Notes under the pieces: generated by a model
Databases searched by the model: none
The model's input: the letters and a program-made list of their open reading frames with translations, nothing else
Told to the model about the DNA's origin: nothing
Source of the DNA: Planctomycetota bacterium
Lineage (GTDB): Bacteria; Planctomycetota; PLA2
Length of the DNA: 59,338 bases
Assembly (NCBI GenBank): GCA_021776735.1
Contig: JAJFFH010000026.1
Location: 1 to 59,338 of the forward strand
Direction: 5' to 3'
Part shown: positions 30,885 to 40,075 of the stretch, piece after piece
How positions within the stretch are numbered: the first letter of the stretch is position 1
Layout of the letters: the number at the start of each line of letters is the position of its first letter
Program-made: the position numbers and the translations under genes

Positions 30885-33203
30885 CTAGCCCGCGACCACG
30901 TTGCCTTGCACGCCGACCCAGTCGAGTGCGGTGGCCGAGACCACGAGGCGGGTCTTCACCTCGATGCGGTCGTTGGTGAACATCGCGCCGAAGTTGCCGC
31001 CGTCGGCGAGGAACGTCTCGGGCTCCTCGCGACCGCCCAGGAAGCCGACCGCGATGTTTTGGACCTCGTTGGAATGGAGGTACCAGTCCGTTGCGTCGGT
31101 CGCGCCGAAGTCGACGAGCGGCTCCGGGATGGCCGCGCCGAGCACGTCGAGCGCTTCGCGCGCCTCGAGGCCCGTCAGGCCGCCGACCAGCTCCTTGCGG
31201 ATGAACGCCCACGCGTCCGCGAGCTCCATCGGGATGACGATGTTGTTCGGGACGACGCCCTTCTTCTTGCCGCTGCCGCCGGTCTGGCTCATCATCTGCC
31301 GGACCGCGTTGAGGAACGCCGTCTTGCCGGCCTCGTCCTTGGTCAGCGCCACCGTGAGCTGGTTGGCCGGCGCCCGGCCCGTGGCCGTGAGCTTGTTCGT
31401 GTCGGCCATGGTCGGCTGCGTCGCGGTGCGCAGAACCTTCATCACGGTCTCCTGGACCGTCTCGGCCGACGCGCGGCCGATGCGGGAGAGCATGGCCTGC
31501 CAGACGCCGATGTCGTCGTTGAGCAGGTCCTCCCAGAGGATGGACTCGACACCGCCGAACTTGGTCAGGGTGAGCTGCTCCTCGCGGTCGGTCGGCGTGG
31601 TCAGCGCCAGATACGGCGCGCCCTTGGCCACCGACGGCAGCTCGCCGTAGTAGCCGGTGTGGATGAAATGCCGCGTCCGGAAGTCGTTGAACGACTGGAT
31701 CGTCGCGAGCCTCCGCCACGTCTGGAACCGCTCCAGGCCGCCGTACTCGGCGAGCGCCGCGCGGTGCAGCGCGTCGGCAAAGACCTCGTTGAAGTTGGTC
31801 GTATCGACCGCCTCCCGCATCCGGACTCGCTCGTGCTGGCCGCCGATGCCGTCGCGGACGTCGATACCGGCGAACGCCTGGAGGTAGCGATGCAGGCTCA
31901 TGTTCAGGTCGCGCATCTCGCCGCGTGCCACCTTGCCGGCCTCGCTCTCGCGGAACCGGCGCGACAGCATCGCGCAGAGGATGTCACGGGCCTTGTCGCC
32001 GCTCTCGCGGAGCGATACGACGCGGCCGCCGCGCGAGCTGTCGATCAGGCCATCCACGTACTCCTGCTCAGCCTTGGCGTCCACGTCGGCCGTGGCGACC
32101 GATTCGTAGAGCCGCGTGGCGTCACCGTCGAAAGACGCGAGAACGCGTTTGACGGAAGCCTCGGGCAGCTTGCGCTGGGCGCAGGCCGTTTCGAGGAGCT
32201 GACGCGACTCGCGCCGGCGCATGTTGTGCAGAATCTCGTCCGCCTCGCGCTGCGCGTTGACGAGCGTGGATTCCTTCTTGCGCTTGGGCTTCTTGGGGTC
32301 GGGCTCGCCGGGAACGAGGTCCTCCTCGATCCGGTCTTCCCCGTCGCCGTCATCGTCGTCGTCGTCCTCGCCGGCGGGAGCGCCGGTTGTGGCAGCGACG
32401 ACCGCGAGTGCGGTCTCGAGGTTTTCGGCAACGGCCGCGGGATCGGCTGCCTTCATCGCGGCCACGTCCTGCATGAGCATGGACGCGACGAACGCGGCCT
32501 CCTCGTCGTCCGGACCCATCTCCTTGAGACGGCGCGCGACGTGCGATGCCACGACGCGCATGCTGTCGCTCTGCGAGAGTCCCTCGCAGAGTCGCGGGCA
32601 CGCCGCCCGCAGGGCTTTGTATTTCCAATTCAACGGATTCCTCCACGGGGACGAAGGCGCAGTAGGCGCTCGCCGGGTACGGGAAGCGGCGATACGGTGG
32701 CCTACTTGGCCGCCTGCCGCGGGGTGAGAAACGATGTCCACGCTGGTGACGTAGTCGAAGTGCGTGGGGACGGTGGTGCCGGCCGGAATGGGCCCGCTCG
32801 CGTCGATGCTCAGGCCGACCGTGTCCAGCCGGCCCGCGGACTCCAGCGACTCGAAGTGCCGCTGAATCTTGTCGGACCACTCGTTGCCCTCGAGGAGCAC
32901 CAGGTCGCCGACGACCGCCTGTAGCGACTCGTCCCAGCGCACGGCTTCGTAGTGGCCGACCTGGTTGAGCAGACCGACGCCGACGAGCGAATCGTCCTGG
33001 ACGTGGTCGAAGCTGGCGAGGTTGCCCTCGGCGTCCAGCAGCGGGAATGCGTTCGCCGGCGCACGTTCAAAGAGCGGCAGGCTCTCGCGGAGCAAGTCCG
33101 GCGTGTAGCCGACACCGTTCAGCGACTGGCCCGCCTCGATGATGACGACGGGCCAGTGCCGGCCGGGGCGTCCGCCCCCGAGAATTCGGCCTACGTACAA
33201 CAT
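30885..33203 (-). CDS. Prohead protease-major capsid protein fusion
   Basis: 772 residues. Residues about 1-165 form an HK97-type (S78) prohead protease: GLSIDASG and TSVDIVSHPAAGG match the herpesvirus-like protease core. Residues about 200-340 are helical and acidic (EDDDDDDGDGEDRIEEDLVP), like a scaffold/delta domain with a basic PKKPKRKKES segment. About 400-772 is the capsid subunit, including FMET-like regions SFNDFRTRHFIHTGYYGELP and GVESILWEDLLNDDIGVW. Maturation must separate the parts, but the cleavage site is unknown. Confidence 0.83.
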   Translation of the reverse strand: MLYVGRILGGGRPGRHWPVVIIEAGQSLNGVGYTPDLLRESLPLFERAPANAFPLLDAEGNLASFDHVQDDSLVGVGLLNQVGHYEAVRWDESLQAVVGDLVLLEGNEWSDKIQRHFESLESAGRLDTVGLSIDASGPIPAGTTVPTHFDYVTSVDIVSHPAAGGQVGHRIAASRTRRAPTAPSSPWRNPLNWKYKALRAACPRLCEGLSQSDSMRVVASHVARRLKEMGPDDEEAAFVASMLMQDVAAMKAADPAAVAENLETALAVVAATTGAPAGEDDDDDDGDGEDRIEEDLVPGEPDPKKPKRKKESTLVNAQREADEILHNMRRRESRQLLETACAQRKLPEASVKRVLASFDGDATRLYESVATADVDAKAEQEYVDGLIDSSRGGRVVSLRESGDKARDILCAMLSRRFRESEAGKVARGEMRDLNMSLHRYLQAFAGIDVRDGIGGQHERVRMREAVDTTNFNEVFADALHRAALAEYGGLERFQTWRRLATIQSFNDFRTRHFIHTGYYGELPSVAKGAPYLALTTPTDREEQLTLTKFGGVESILWEDLLNDDIGVWQAMLSRIGRASAETVQETVMKVLRTATQPTMADTNKLTATGRAPANQLTVALTKDEAGKTAFLNAVRQMMSQTGGSGKKKGVVPNNIVIPMELADAWAFIRKELVGGLTGLEAREALDVLGAAIPEPLVDFGATDATDWYLHSNEVQNIAVGFLGGREEPETFLADGGNFGAMFTNDRIEVKTRLVVSATALDWVGVQGNVVAG

Positions 33204-33204
33204 G

Positions 33205-33236
33205 GCTCAGCCCCGACTTTTTGGCCGGGGCCGAGC
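33205..33236 (-). promoter_or_regulatory. Hairpin directly before the capsid start codon
   Basis: GCTCAGCCCCG (33205-33215) pairs with CGGGGCCGAGC (33226-33236) with one mismatch and a 10-nt loop. It ends one base before ATG 33203, leaving no free Shine-Dalgarno. It may tune capsid translation. Confidence 0.55.
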
Positions 33237-33266
33237 AACTCAAGGGCGCGAGGCTTGCTGGGATCC

Positions 33267-33632
33267 CTAGAAGCCTCCCGAATCGTCGTCGTCGTCCTCG
33301 ACTTCCTCGTCGTCGGAATCGGAATCTTCGTCCTCGTCAGGGTCGTCGTCCTCGACTTCCTCCTGCTCGACGATGCCGAAGTGCTCGCGCACCGCGGTCG
33401 TGAATTCCTCCGGCGCGTCAAGAGCCGCGCACGCGGTCACGGCGCCCGCCGCGTCCTCGCAAACGACGATGGCCGCGTTGCAGCCAACGACGAGGCACGG
33501 CCCCTCGTGGCTCGCGTTCGTGGCGTGGTCCACGATGGCCCGACCGGAGGGAACGACCACGAGGCGGTAGCTGCGCGGCTTGTCGCCATCCGCGGGGACG
33601 ACGTGCTCGACAGGTGTTTCGATGAGTTTCAT
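33267..33632 (-). CDS. Acidic-tailed hypothetical head protein
   Basis: 121 residues from ATG 33632, overlapping the MuF-like gene by ATGA. The first about 85 residues are a small beta domain (RLVVVPSGRAIVDHATNASH). The last about 35 are almost all Asp/Glu/Ser (EDDDPDEDEDSDSDDEE). Placed between the head morphogenesis and capsid genes, it may help scaffold assembly or mimic DNA. No family recognised. Confidence 0.6.
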   Translation of the reverse strand: MKLIETPVEHVVPADGDKPRSYRLVVVPSGRAIVDHATNASHEGPCLVVGCNAAIVVCEDAAGAVTACAALDAPEEFTTAVREHFGIVEQEEVEDDDPDEDEDSDSDDEEVEDDDDDSGGF

Positions 33633-34525
33633 GCGGCTCTCCTTGCGCGTTTTGCAGCGCGTACTTTGTCCAGGTCCTTTTCGATGTAGGGCTGTTTTGC
33701 GCGGTTGCGCTGCCTGTAGTGCACCGTGCACCTGCACTGAATTCCTTCTGCGGGAGGCAAGGACGGGTCCGCGGGCGCGTTCGCCTTGAACCCGACGCTC
33801 GATCCCGGCTCCGTCGCATCCGTCGCCCCGCCGCCCACGTTGAAGAGCTGCCAGAGTTCGCGCTCCTGGCCGTGGATGGCCAGGTGGCTCGACCGGTTGC
33901 GACCGTCGCCGCGATCGCCGCCGACGGTGACCCAGACCTTGATCAATTCCAGATCCACGTCCTCGTCGACGAGCTGCTCGTCCGCGGCCGCCTGCGCCTG
34001 CGTGTAGGCACGCACCGTCTCCGTGCGCACGATGCGCTCCACGCGCGACGACGTGACGTTGCCGCCGAACGCGTCGCGAATCTCGCGCTGCAGGCCGCGC
34101 AGGTCGAGCGCGCCGGCGATGGCCCGCTGCATCGCGCCGTTCACCTTCACGCGCACGTCGGAGACGACTCCGACGATCTGCGTGCCGGCGAACTGCTGGA
34201 CAAACTGGAGCGTTCCGGTATCCACGCCAATGGTGGGAGCACGGACCAGGAGCTGGCCCATGCGGCCGGCGAGGTCATCTACACCGAGCTGCGCGGCGCC
34301 CGCGAGCGTATCGTTCGACGCGGCCAGCAGCTCGCGCTCGAGGCGTACCAGGGCCTCCCCGATCGCGCGCTCCTTTTGCTGCGCCAGGAAGCGGTCGTAG
34401 TCGGTGGGGGACCGGCCGGCGGGGTCGAGGTCGTCGAGCAGGACGCCGAGCATGTCGGCGCGCGTCTGCTCGAGCAGGGCCCGGATGCCCGCCAGCGCGT
34501 CACGCGCGGCGCCGCGGCCGGGCAC
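33629..34525 (-). CDS. Head morphogenesis protein (Mu F / SPP1 gp7-like)
   Basis: 298 residues from GTG 34525. The C-terminal domain has the MuF signature RTETVRAYTQAQAAAD, then SSHLAIHGQ and the terminal IQCRCTVHYRQR, where Cys/His residues near the end are characteristic. MuF proteins are minor head components, often ejected with DNA. It lies between portal and capsid genes, as is usual. Confidence 0.85.
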   Translation of the reverse strand: MPGRGAARDALAGIRALLEQTRADMLGVLLDDLDPAGRSPTDYDRFLAQQKERAIGEALVRLERELLAASNDTLAGAAQLGVDDLAGRMGQLLVRAPTIGVDTGTLQFVQQFAGTQIVGVVSDVRVKVNGAMQRAIAGALDLRGLQREIRDAFGGNVTSSRVERIVRTETVRAYTQAQAAADEQLVDEDVDLELIKVWVTVGGDRGDGRNRSSHLAIHGQERELWQLFNVGGGATDATEPGSSVGFKANAPADPSLPPAEGIQCRCTVHYRQRNRAKQPYIEKDLDKVRAAKRARRAA

Positions 34526-34945
34526 CTACAGCGCTCCCGGCTTCGCGCGCACGTGCACCTGGCCGATAAGTACCAGCTTGATATCGGCGGGCGTCGGCGC
34601 AGAGTCCTCGTAGCGGACCTCGAAGTCGTGGATGCCCAGCAACCACGTCGCCGTGACGCTGCCGGCCGCGTAGAAGTCGAATGCGTGCACGAAACCGACG
34701 CTGTCCACGTCGGTCTTGGTGCCTTCGCCGGCAACGGATGTATCGCGGGTTACGTCGGTCGCATCGTCGGGCTTGTTGACGGTGAGCACGCCCTTCACGC
34801 TCGCGGCCGAGACGTTTACGTCGGCGCCGAGCGGCTTTGCGGCCACGCGCACGCCGTCCTTGACGCGCACACGCGGCTTGAAGCTGTCGCCCTTGTAGAC
34901 GACCAGCGGCTCGTCGAGAATGCGGGGTCCGAGGATGGTGGCCAC
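34526..34945 (-). CDS. Hypothetical structural protein
   Basis: 139 residues. Mostly beta (MATILGPRILDEPLVVYKGD, TWLLGIHDFEVRYEDSAP). One of four unassigned proteins between portal and MuF. It is adjacent to the GTG of the MuF gene without overlap. No family recognised. Confidence 0.55.
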   Translation of the reverse strand: MATILGPRILDEPLVVYKGDSFKPRVRVKDGVRVAAKPLGADVNVSAASVKGVLTVNKPDDATDVTRDTSVAGEGTKTDVDSVGFVHAFDFYAAGSVTATWLLGIHDFEVRYEDSAPTPADIKLVLIGQVHVRAKPGAL

Positions 34946-34948
34946 GGA

Positions 34949-35473
34949 CTACTCCGCCGGCCGGACGCGCACGTGCAGGTCCTTGAACTTCCGCCACTGG
35001 CGGCAGATCTTCGCGTTCTCGATGCCGAGGGACACGCCGAAGTCGAAGAGCGCGCCGCCCGGGCCACGCGTACGCACGAGAACGCTGTTGCGGGCCGCCT
35101 CCTGCTGCTCCTCAGGTGCGCCGGCGGGCGCGTCCTGCGGGCGGTACTCGACGTTGTAGACCTCGTGCCCCTCCGGCACGAGCTTCACCACGCCGTCGGG
35201 CAGCTCCGGGTACTCGTAGATGCCCATCACGCCGACCAAGACGGCATCGTCGGGGCAGTCCTTCAGCCACGGGCGGACCATCTCGGGCGGGTATAGCGCG
35301 GACTGCCGCTTCGGCTTTTCCTTGCCGATCTCGTCGGCCGGGATCCACTCGATGCGAATGAACTCGCCGCCGCCCTCGACGCTGGACCAGCACGCCTGCG
35401 TGATCCGCGCGCCCGCGGGGACGGGGGCCAGAAGCATGTCGAGGGCCTTGGGCTTGAGGGTGCAGTATTTCAC
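34949..35473 (-). CDS. Hypothetical phage protein
   Basis: 174 residues from GTG 35473 (GTGA overlap with the upstream stop). It contains WSSVEGGGEFIRIEWIPADE and a hydrophobic, proline-containing middle (VLVGVMGIYEYPELPDGVVK), possibly an alpha/beta fold, ending basic (ICRQWRKFKDLHVRVRPAE). No assignment. Confidence 0.6.
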   Translation of the reverse strand: MKYCTLKPKALDMLLAPVPAGARITQACWSSVEGGGEFIRIEWIPADEIGKEKPKRQSALYPPEMVRPWLKDCPDDAVLVGVMGIYEYPELPDGVVKLVPEGHEVYNVEYRPQDAPAGAPEEQQEAARNSVLVRTRGPGGALFDFGVSLGIENAKICRQWRKFKDLHVRVRPAE

Positions 35474-35907
35474 GTCTGGAGGAACCCTTCCGCATTGGGC
35501 GACCAGGTCACGTCGCCACCGTTCGTCGTCACGTCGTTGGAGTCGTCGAAGGCCAGCGCGATCGACGAGACGTCGTTCGTGACCTCCTTGGCTACCTTTA
35601 CGCCACCAATCGTGTCGTTGGTCGCGCCACCAATCGCCGTCCACGTGATGTCGGCGCAATCGAGCTCGACGCGCGTGTTGGCGTCGTCGCGGTTGACGGC
35701 CTTGCTGGCCAGCGTCTTGCGGCCCGCGCCGCCGAACGCGCCGGTGTACCCGGTCGCGACGATCTCGCTGGCGGTTGTGATGCCATCCGCGGTGACCGCC
35801 GGCGCGTACGCCGACTTCATCAGGATGGCCTTGAAGACCTCGGTGAGAAAATCGATCCCGCCGTTCCACGCCTGGTGGCGGCCCTGGACAAGTGCAACGC
35901 TGGCCAT
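35470..35907 (-). CDS. Conserved-type phage structural protein
   Basis: 145 residues. VALVQGRHQAWNGGIDFLTE, then VATGYTGAFGGAGRKTLASK and ELDCADITWTAI resemble a widespread small phage protein whose consensus includes a GY-x-R-x-x-L-x-G-K turn and DADDVTWxA. Its role is unknown; it is usually found among head or fibre genes. Confidence 0.6.
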   Translation of the reverse strand: MASVALVQGRHQAWNGGIDFLTEVFKAILMKSAYAPAVTADGITTASEIVATGYTGAFGGAGRKTLASKAVNRDDANTRVELDCADITWTAIGGATNDTIGGVKVAKEVTNDVSSIALAFDDSNDVTTNGGDVTWSPNAEGFLQT

Positions 35908-35908
35908 G

Positions 35909-37708
35909 TCAGATAACTCCTGTCACGGTGATCCGGGTACTCAAGACGCCGGCGGCTTCGAGGCGCAGGGTGAGCACCCCGTCGATGACCACGAGGCGCC
36001 CGGTCGCATCGGTCGAGAGCGCGCCGGATGTCGCGACCACAAGGACCTGCGCGGGCGACCCCGCGAGCACCTGGCTGCCCACGAGCGCGCCCGCTTGGGC
36101 CGCCACGACGATCGCAGCGGGCGAACCGGCCAGCGTGGCCACGGCCACGAGCGTGCCGTCCGGCGCAAGCACAGGTACCAATGCGGGCGACCCGTCAAGG
36201 GTCGCGATCGCCGCAAGCAGCCCTGACGGCGCCGCCACGGGGACGACGGCGGGACTGCCCGCGAGCACGACAGCGCCAGCGGCGAGTACGCCCGTGGTGG
36301 CGGCCGGGACGACGACGGCCGCGACGCCCGACAAGACATCGCCCGCCGAAAGCGCGCCGCTCGGCGCCGCCGGCGAAACCACCGCGGGCCCTCCCGTGAT
36401 CGTGATGCTCGACGTGAGGATCCCCGCCGGTGCGGTCGGGACCACGGACGCGGGATTGCCGTCGATCTGCTGGGAGACGAAGAGCTGCCCGACCGGAGCG
36501 GCAGGTACGACCGTGGCAGGCGAGCCGTCCAGGGTGGCGACAGCCGACAGGGAGCCCGCGGTTGCGGATGGCGAGACCGTCGCCGAGGTGCCGGTGAGCG
36601 TCTGCCCGCCAGCCCCCGCTGCAGGCCACTGGACGATGGAGTAAAAGCACTCCAGCGTCTCGCCCGTGCCGCCCGCTTTGCCTCGCTCAACCTCGACTTT
36701 TTTGGTCCCGGCATCGTTGTAGACGCGTTGTGTGAACAAGAGCATCCCGGACTGCATGGCGTTGTCGCCGCCCAGGCGCTGACCGTAGGCGGAGACCGAC
36801 ATCGCGACCGCGCGTGCGTCGTCCGTGATCGTGCTCAGGGTCGCGCTGATGGCGGTGCCGGTGTCCGTGATGGTCGCGGAGCCGGTTTCGAGCAGGATGC
36901 CCGCGTCGGTGAACTCCAAAACGTAGTAGCGCGCCACCGACTCGCCGCCCGAGGATCCCTGCGTGCCGTGGCGGCTCATCGTGACCTGCGTCGTGGTCGT
37001 GATCGCGCCTCGGTACGGGCCGCGCGAAAACGCGTTCGAGTACCCGCCCGTGTTGGTGCGGCAGGAGTGAACCAGCACGATGCTGTCCGCGATCGTCACT
37101 GCCGTAATCGACGCCGTCCCAGAAGTGCCTGTGCCCGTGACGGTGACGCTTCCGGTCTGGACCGTGACGCCTTCCAGGAAGTCCACCACCTGCCAATCGA
37201 CATCCCACTCGCCCGCTGCCGGGGCGGTGCCGAACGTCAGCACGAGGTTGCTGCCGCTGATGGTCGGCTCCGGCGCCATGTCATGGTCGAAGTAGACGAG
37301 CTTGGAGCTGGTGAAGTTGACGAACGGAACGGAGTTCGCGGACGGCGTCGCGCCGATTGTTACGTTTGTTGTTGTTGCGGTGGGGTCCGCCTCGCCCTGA
37401 TGCACGTCTGCTACGCCGCTCGTGAATTCGACAATCGACCAGCGGATGGTCTGTGTCGATGCGAACGCGCTGGAGTTCCGCTCCCAAGTGATCTGGTCGT
37501 AGCCCGACGTACCGGGATTGGACTCGGACAGGCGCGCCTTAAACATCTGACGCGCGGGCCGTTCGCTGCCGCCGGGGGTGCGCAGCGTGATCTGCAAGAA
37601 CGTGCGCGCCAGCGTCACGGTGCCGGTGATCGCGATCGTACCGGACGTTCCGTCGCCTTGGAGGATGTCCACCTCGCCGGACTGAACGGCGTCGGCCGTG
37701 AGCGCCAC
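35909..37708 (-). CDS. Large repeat-containing structural protein
   Basis: 599 residues. The first about 380 residues contain three related beta units beginning GTSGTIAITGTVTLARTF, GTSGTASITAVTIADSIV and GTAISATLSTITDDARAV. The C-terminal about 200 residues are eight or nine degenerate repeats of about 23 residues with core GSPAxVxPxAPxGxL. Repeat boundaries vary and the DNA repeats are weak, so the array is old. Probably a head fibre or decoration protein; host-binding is an inference. Confidence 0.7.
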   Translation of the reverse strand: MALTADAVQSGEVDILQGDGTSGTIAITGTVTLARTFLQITLRTPGGSERPARQMFKARLSESNPGTSGYDQITWERNSSAFASTQTIRWSIVEFTSGVADVHQGEADPTATTTNVTIGATPSANSVPFVNFTSSKLVYFDHDMAPEPTISGSNLVLTFGTAPAAGEWDVDWQVVDFLEGVTVQTGSVTVTGTGTSGTASITAVTIADSIVLVHSCRTNTGGYSNAFSRGPYRGAITTTTQVTMSRHGTQGSSGGESVARYYVLEFTDAGILLETGSATITDTGTAISATLSTITDDARAVAMSVSAYGQRLGGDNAMQSGMLLFTQRVYNDAGTKKVEVERGKAGGTGETLECFYSIVQWPAAGAGGQTLTGTSATVSPSATAGSLSAVATLDGSPATVVPAAPVGQLFVSQQIDGNPASVVPTAPAGILTSSITITGGPAVVSPAAPSGALSAGDVLSGVAAVVVPAATTGVLAAGAVVLAGSPAVVPVAAPSGLLAAIATLDGSPALVPVLAPDGTLVAVATLAGSPAAIVVAAQAGALVGSQVLAGSPAQVLVVATSGALSTDATGRLVVIDGVLTLRLEAAGVLSTRITVTGVI

Positions 37709-37713
37709 GGGTT

Positions 37714-38226
37714 TTACTCCCAGACCTCGATGACGACCGCCGCGTCCATGCGGAAGTTCGTGCCGGTGTCGAGCTGGAACACGCCGGACCGTGGGAACGT
37801 GACGAGCCGCGACGCGACGCCGCGGGCGAACGCGAACCGGACCACGCGGGGGGAGTGGGACATCCCGCCGGGGTTCAGGCGCAGGTCCACGGTGCGGCCC
37901 AGGGCAGAACGTACCGCACCCGCGTCGTCCACCGCCGTGAGCTGGATCGAAACCGACGAACCGGCCTCGACCGTGTAGCGCTTTTGGGCTGCGCGGAGTC
38001 GTAGGCGGGTGTCGGTGCCGAGCGCGAACGTGTAGGCACCGGGTGAGCCGCCCACGATGACCGGTGCCTCGCCACGCAGCTCCTCCACCCGTTTGCGCCG
38101 AAGGGCCTCGTACGCCGCCATCTCCACGCGAGTGACTTCGAGGTGCCTGAACTCGGCGTCGTCGGGGGGCCTTCCGCTGCCGGACCCCGCGGCGGTGTTG
38201 TCGACCTTTCTTACCTTGATGTGCAT
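37714..38226 (-). CDS. Hypothetical phage protein
   Basis: 170 residues. A basic helical N-terminal half (FRHLEVTRVEMAAYEALRRK) is followed by a beta half (GAYTFALGTDTRLRLRAAQK, FPRSGVFQLDTGTNFRMD). It follows the portal gene directly with no gap. No family recognised. Confidence 0.6.
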   Translation of the reverse strand: MHIKVRKVDNTAAGSGSGRPPDDAEFRHLEVTRVEMAAYEALRRKRVEELRGEAPVIVGGSPGAYTFALGTDTRLRLRAAQKRYTVEAGSSVSIQLTAVDDAGAVRSALGRTVDLRLNPGGMSHSPRVVRFAFARGVASRLVTFPRSGVFQLDTGTNFRMDAAVVIEVWE

Positions 38227-39744
38227 TTAGCTCGCTCTCCGATGTCCCGGCAGTTCCTTCCGAATCGCCTCGCGCAACGGCTCCGGCATCCGGTTCAGAA
38301 TGTCCTCGGTCTGGGAAACGAGCTGCGGCTCCGGCGCGTCCGACTGCAGCGGTGCCTCAAACATCGTCTGCGCCTTCACCGCGCCGCGAAAGATCGTCTG
38401 CGCCTCCTCCGGGTGCAGGAGACCCGACGCGACCGCGCTGGTAAGAAGGCTCTGAAGCTGCTGCAAGACGCCGATCTCGCGCTGCGTGTCGCGCGTCGAG
38501 ATCGCGGCCATCTGAACCATGAACTCGTCGGACGTCTCGCGCGCGATGCGGCCGGACAACTTGCCGAGCCAGATCACGTAGCGGACCAGCGCCTCGATGT
38601 GCTGCTTCAGCGTCGCCTGCAGCGACACGAGCGACCGGTGGATGGGGGAGCCCTGTTCCACCGCCGTGGCGCGGTTCGTCTCGCCGCCCGACGCGAACCA
38701 CATGCGCGGCACGCCCGTCGAGCCCAGCACGTACTCGAGCACGAGGTCGAACAGCGCCTTTTGGTCCATGACCTTGAGGTCCGGCGCCAGCATCTTCGGC
38801 TTGACCTCGTTGCGCGTCGAGGTGACCAGCATCTCGCCCGGATCGGCCTGCGTGCCCCAGGCGATCAGGTCGTCCTCGAGCTGCTCGTCCTTCTCGGCGT
38901 CGCCGGACGGCAGGTACTCGGTGTGGAGCCAGAACCGGTTGAGGTACTCCGCCTTGCGCGCGTTCGCGTCCACGACGTCGTCCACCAGCTCGACCTTTTC
39001 AAGGATCCGCGCCAGCAACGGCGTGCCCCGGCCACGGCTCGTGCCCACCTGCATCGGCAGCACCGCCACCAACGCGCCGGTTTCCACCGGATTGCCGTCG
39101 ATGACCTCGATGCCAGGCACCGGATTCACGCCGGGTGCGGCCAACGGATACCAGCGGCGCACGCCCTGCGCGTGTTCTACCTCGATCTCCATGAGGCAGT
39201 CCGGATCACTCGCGGAAACGCGCACGTCGCGCACCTGGTCCACTTCGATGCGGCCGAAGCGGATAATGCCGGTCGGGATGACCGTGTCGCCCAGCGCCAG
39301 GCGCTGGTCCGTCTCGATGCGCAGGAAGTACTCGCCCTCGTTGAGCGTCTCGCGCCAGCGCTCGCCGAGCCGCTCGTGGAACCGGTTGCGCCGGTCGCCG
39401 AGCACCGCCTCGACGTGGGCCTTGACTGTCTCGTCCTCGAACGTGAACTCGACACCGTCGCCGACCGTGTGCTGCTCGAACTTTCTGAGCAGCTCGCCGT
39501 AGACGCCGTTGCGCTTGTCGTTGCGGCGCGCAAAGCGGAGCGCGCGCATGCGCTCCATCGCCGTGAGGCCACGGTCTCCGTTGGCGAGGCCAATCGGGTC
39601 GAACTCGCCGCGGTCGTGCAGGAAGTCCTGGTGGCGGGACTGGACGGACGTGCGCCGGCGCCGCCCGCGCGAAGACGGGACGGGTCCGGCCAGGCGGCCA
39701 GCAATCCCGCGAAAGCCGCGGGCGAGAGCGGCGCGCAGTCCCAT
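38227..39744 (-). CDS. Phage portal protein
   Basis: 505 residues. Portal features are the N-terminal clip region (RFARRNDKRNGVYGELLRKF), NEGEYFLRIETDQR in the wing, LVDDVVDANARKAEYLNRFW and the long helical crown at the C terminus (LQQLQSLLTSAVASGLLHPE). It forms the dodecameric DNA channel at one vertex and docks terminase. Located after terL and tRNA, before the unknown structural genes. Confidence 0.85.
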   Translation of the reverse strand: MGLRAALARGFRGIAGRLAGPVPSSRGRRRRTSVQSRHQDFLHDRGEFDPIGLANGDRGLTAMERMRALRFARRNDKRNGVYGELLRKFEQHTVGDGVEFTFEDETVKAHVEAVLGDRRNRFHERLGERWRETLNEGEYFLRIETDQRLALGDTVIPTGIIRFGRIEVDQVRDVRVSASDPDCLMEIEVEHAQGVRRWYPLAAPGVNPVPGIEVIDGNPVETGALVAVLPMQVGTSRGRGTPLLARILEKVELVDDVVDANARKAEYLNRFWLHTEYLPSGDAEKDEQLEDDLIAWGTQADPGEMLVTSTRNEVKPKMLAPDLKVMDQKALFDLVLEYVLGSTGVPRMWFASGGETNRATAVEQGSPIHRSLVSLQATLKQHIEALVRYVIWLGKLSGRIARETSDEFMVQMAAISTRDTQREIGVLQQLQSLLTSAVASGLLHPEEAQTIFRGAVKAQTMFEAPLQSDAPEPQLVSQTEDILNRMPEPLREAIRKELPGHRRAS

Positions 39745-39747
39745 GGC

Positions 39748-39978
39748 CTACTCGGCGGGCGTGAAGTCGAGGAAGTACTCCTTGCCGACCTCGAACTTGT
39801 CGGACGCGACCGTGCTGACCTCGACCGAGCCGCAGGGCGTTGCGGCGAAGAAGCTCTTGTTCTCGTCCGAGCCGCCTTGGACGGCCTCGAACCTGGCGGC
39901 GTAGAGGAACTCGTGGTCGCCCCAGCCCTTGGACTTGGTGACGGACGTGCAGACGAACTTGCAGCGGATGGAACTCAT
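39748..39978 (-). CDS. Small phage protein of a known-looking type
   Basis: 76 residues from ATG 39978. Pattern KFVCTSVTKSKGWGDHEFLY, then GGSDENKSFFAATPCGSVEV and KFEVGKEYFLDFTPAE matches a common phage family of about 80 residues (GSEENKSFWKxTP ... FEVGKEYYxDFT). Function unknown; here it lies between portal and tRNA. Confidence 0.65.
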   Translation of the reverse strand: MSSIRCKFVCTSVTKSKGWGDHEFLYAARFEAVQGGSDENKSFFAATPCGSVEVSTVASDKFEVGKEYFLDFTPAE

Positions 39979-40017
39979 GCGCGCGACGCTAGGCACCGCT
40001 GACCCCTACACAAGAGC

Positions 40018-40047
40018 GGGACGGCCAGTCGCAAATCTGGCCGTCCC
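40018..40047 (-). other. Perfect 11-bp hairpin 3' of the tRNA
   Basis: GGGACGGCCAG (40018-40028) and CTGGCCGTCCC (40037-40047) with an 8-nt loop and no T-tract. It lies 29 bp after the tRNA 3' end and may guide tRNA processing or slow read-through. Confidence 0.55.
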
Positions 40048-40075
40048 GGGCCGCAGTGGCCAAATCGGATAAGGC

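Noticed and set aside
30450..32924. An 824-codon plus-strand open frame opposite the capsid gene
   Set aside because: Antisense shadow of the protease-capsid gene: no SD, Arg/Val/Leu-rich, no domain.
38143..40002. A 619-codon plus-strand open frame opposite the portal gene
   Set aside because: Shadow frame with biased composition; the portal on the other strand is clear.
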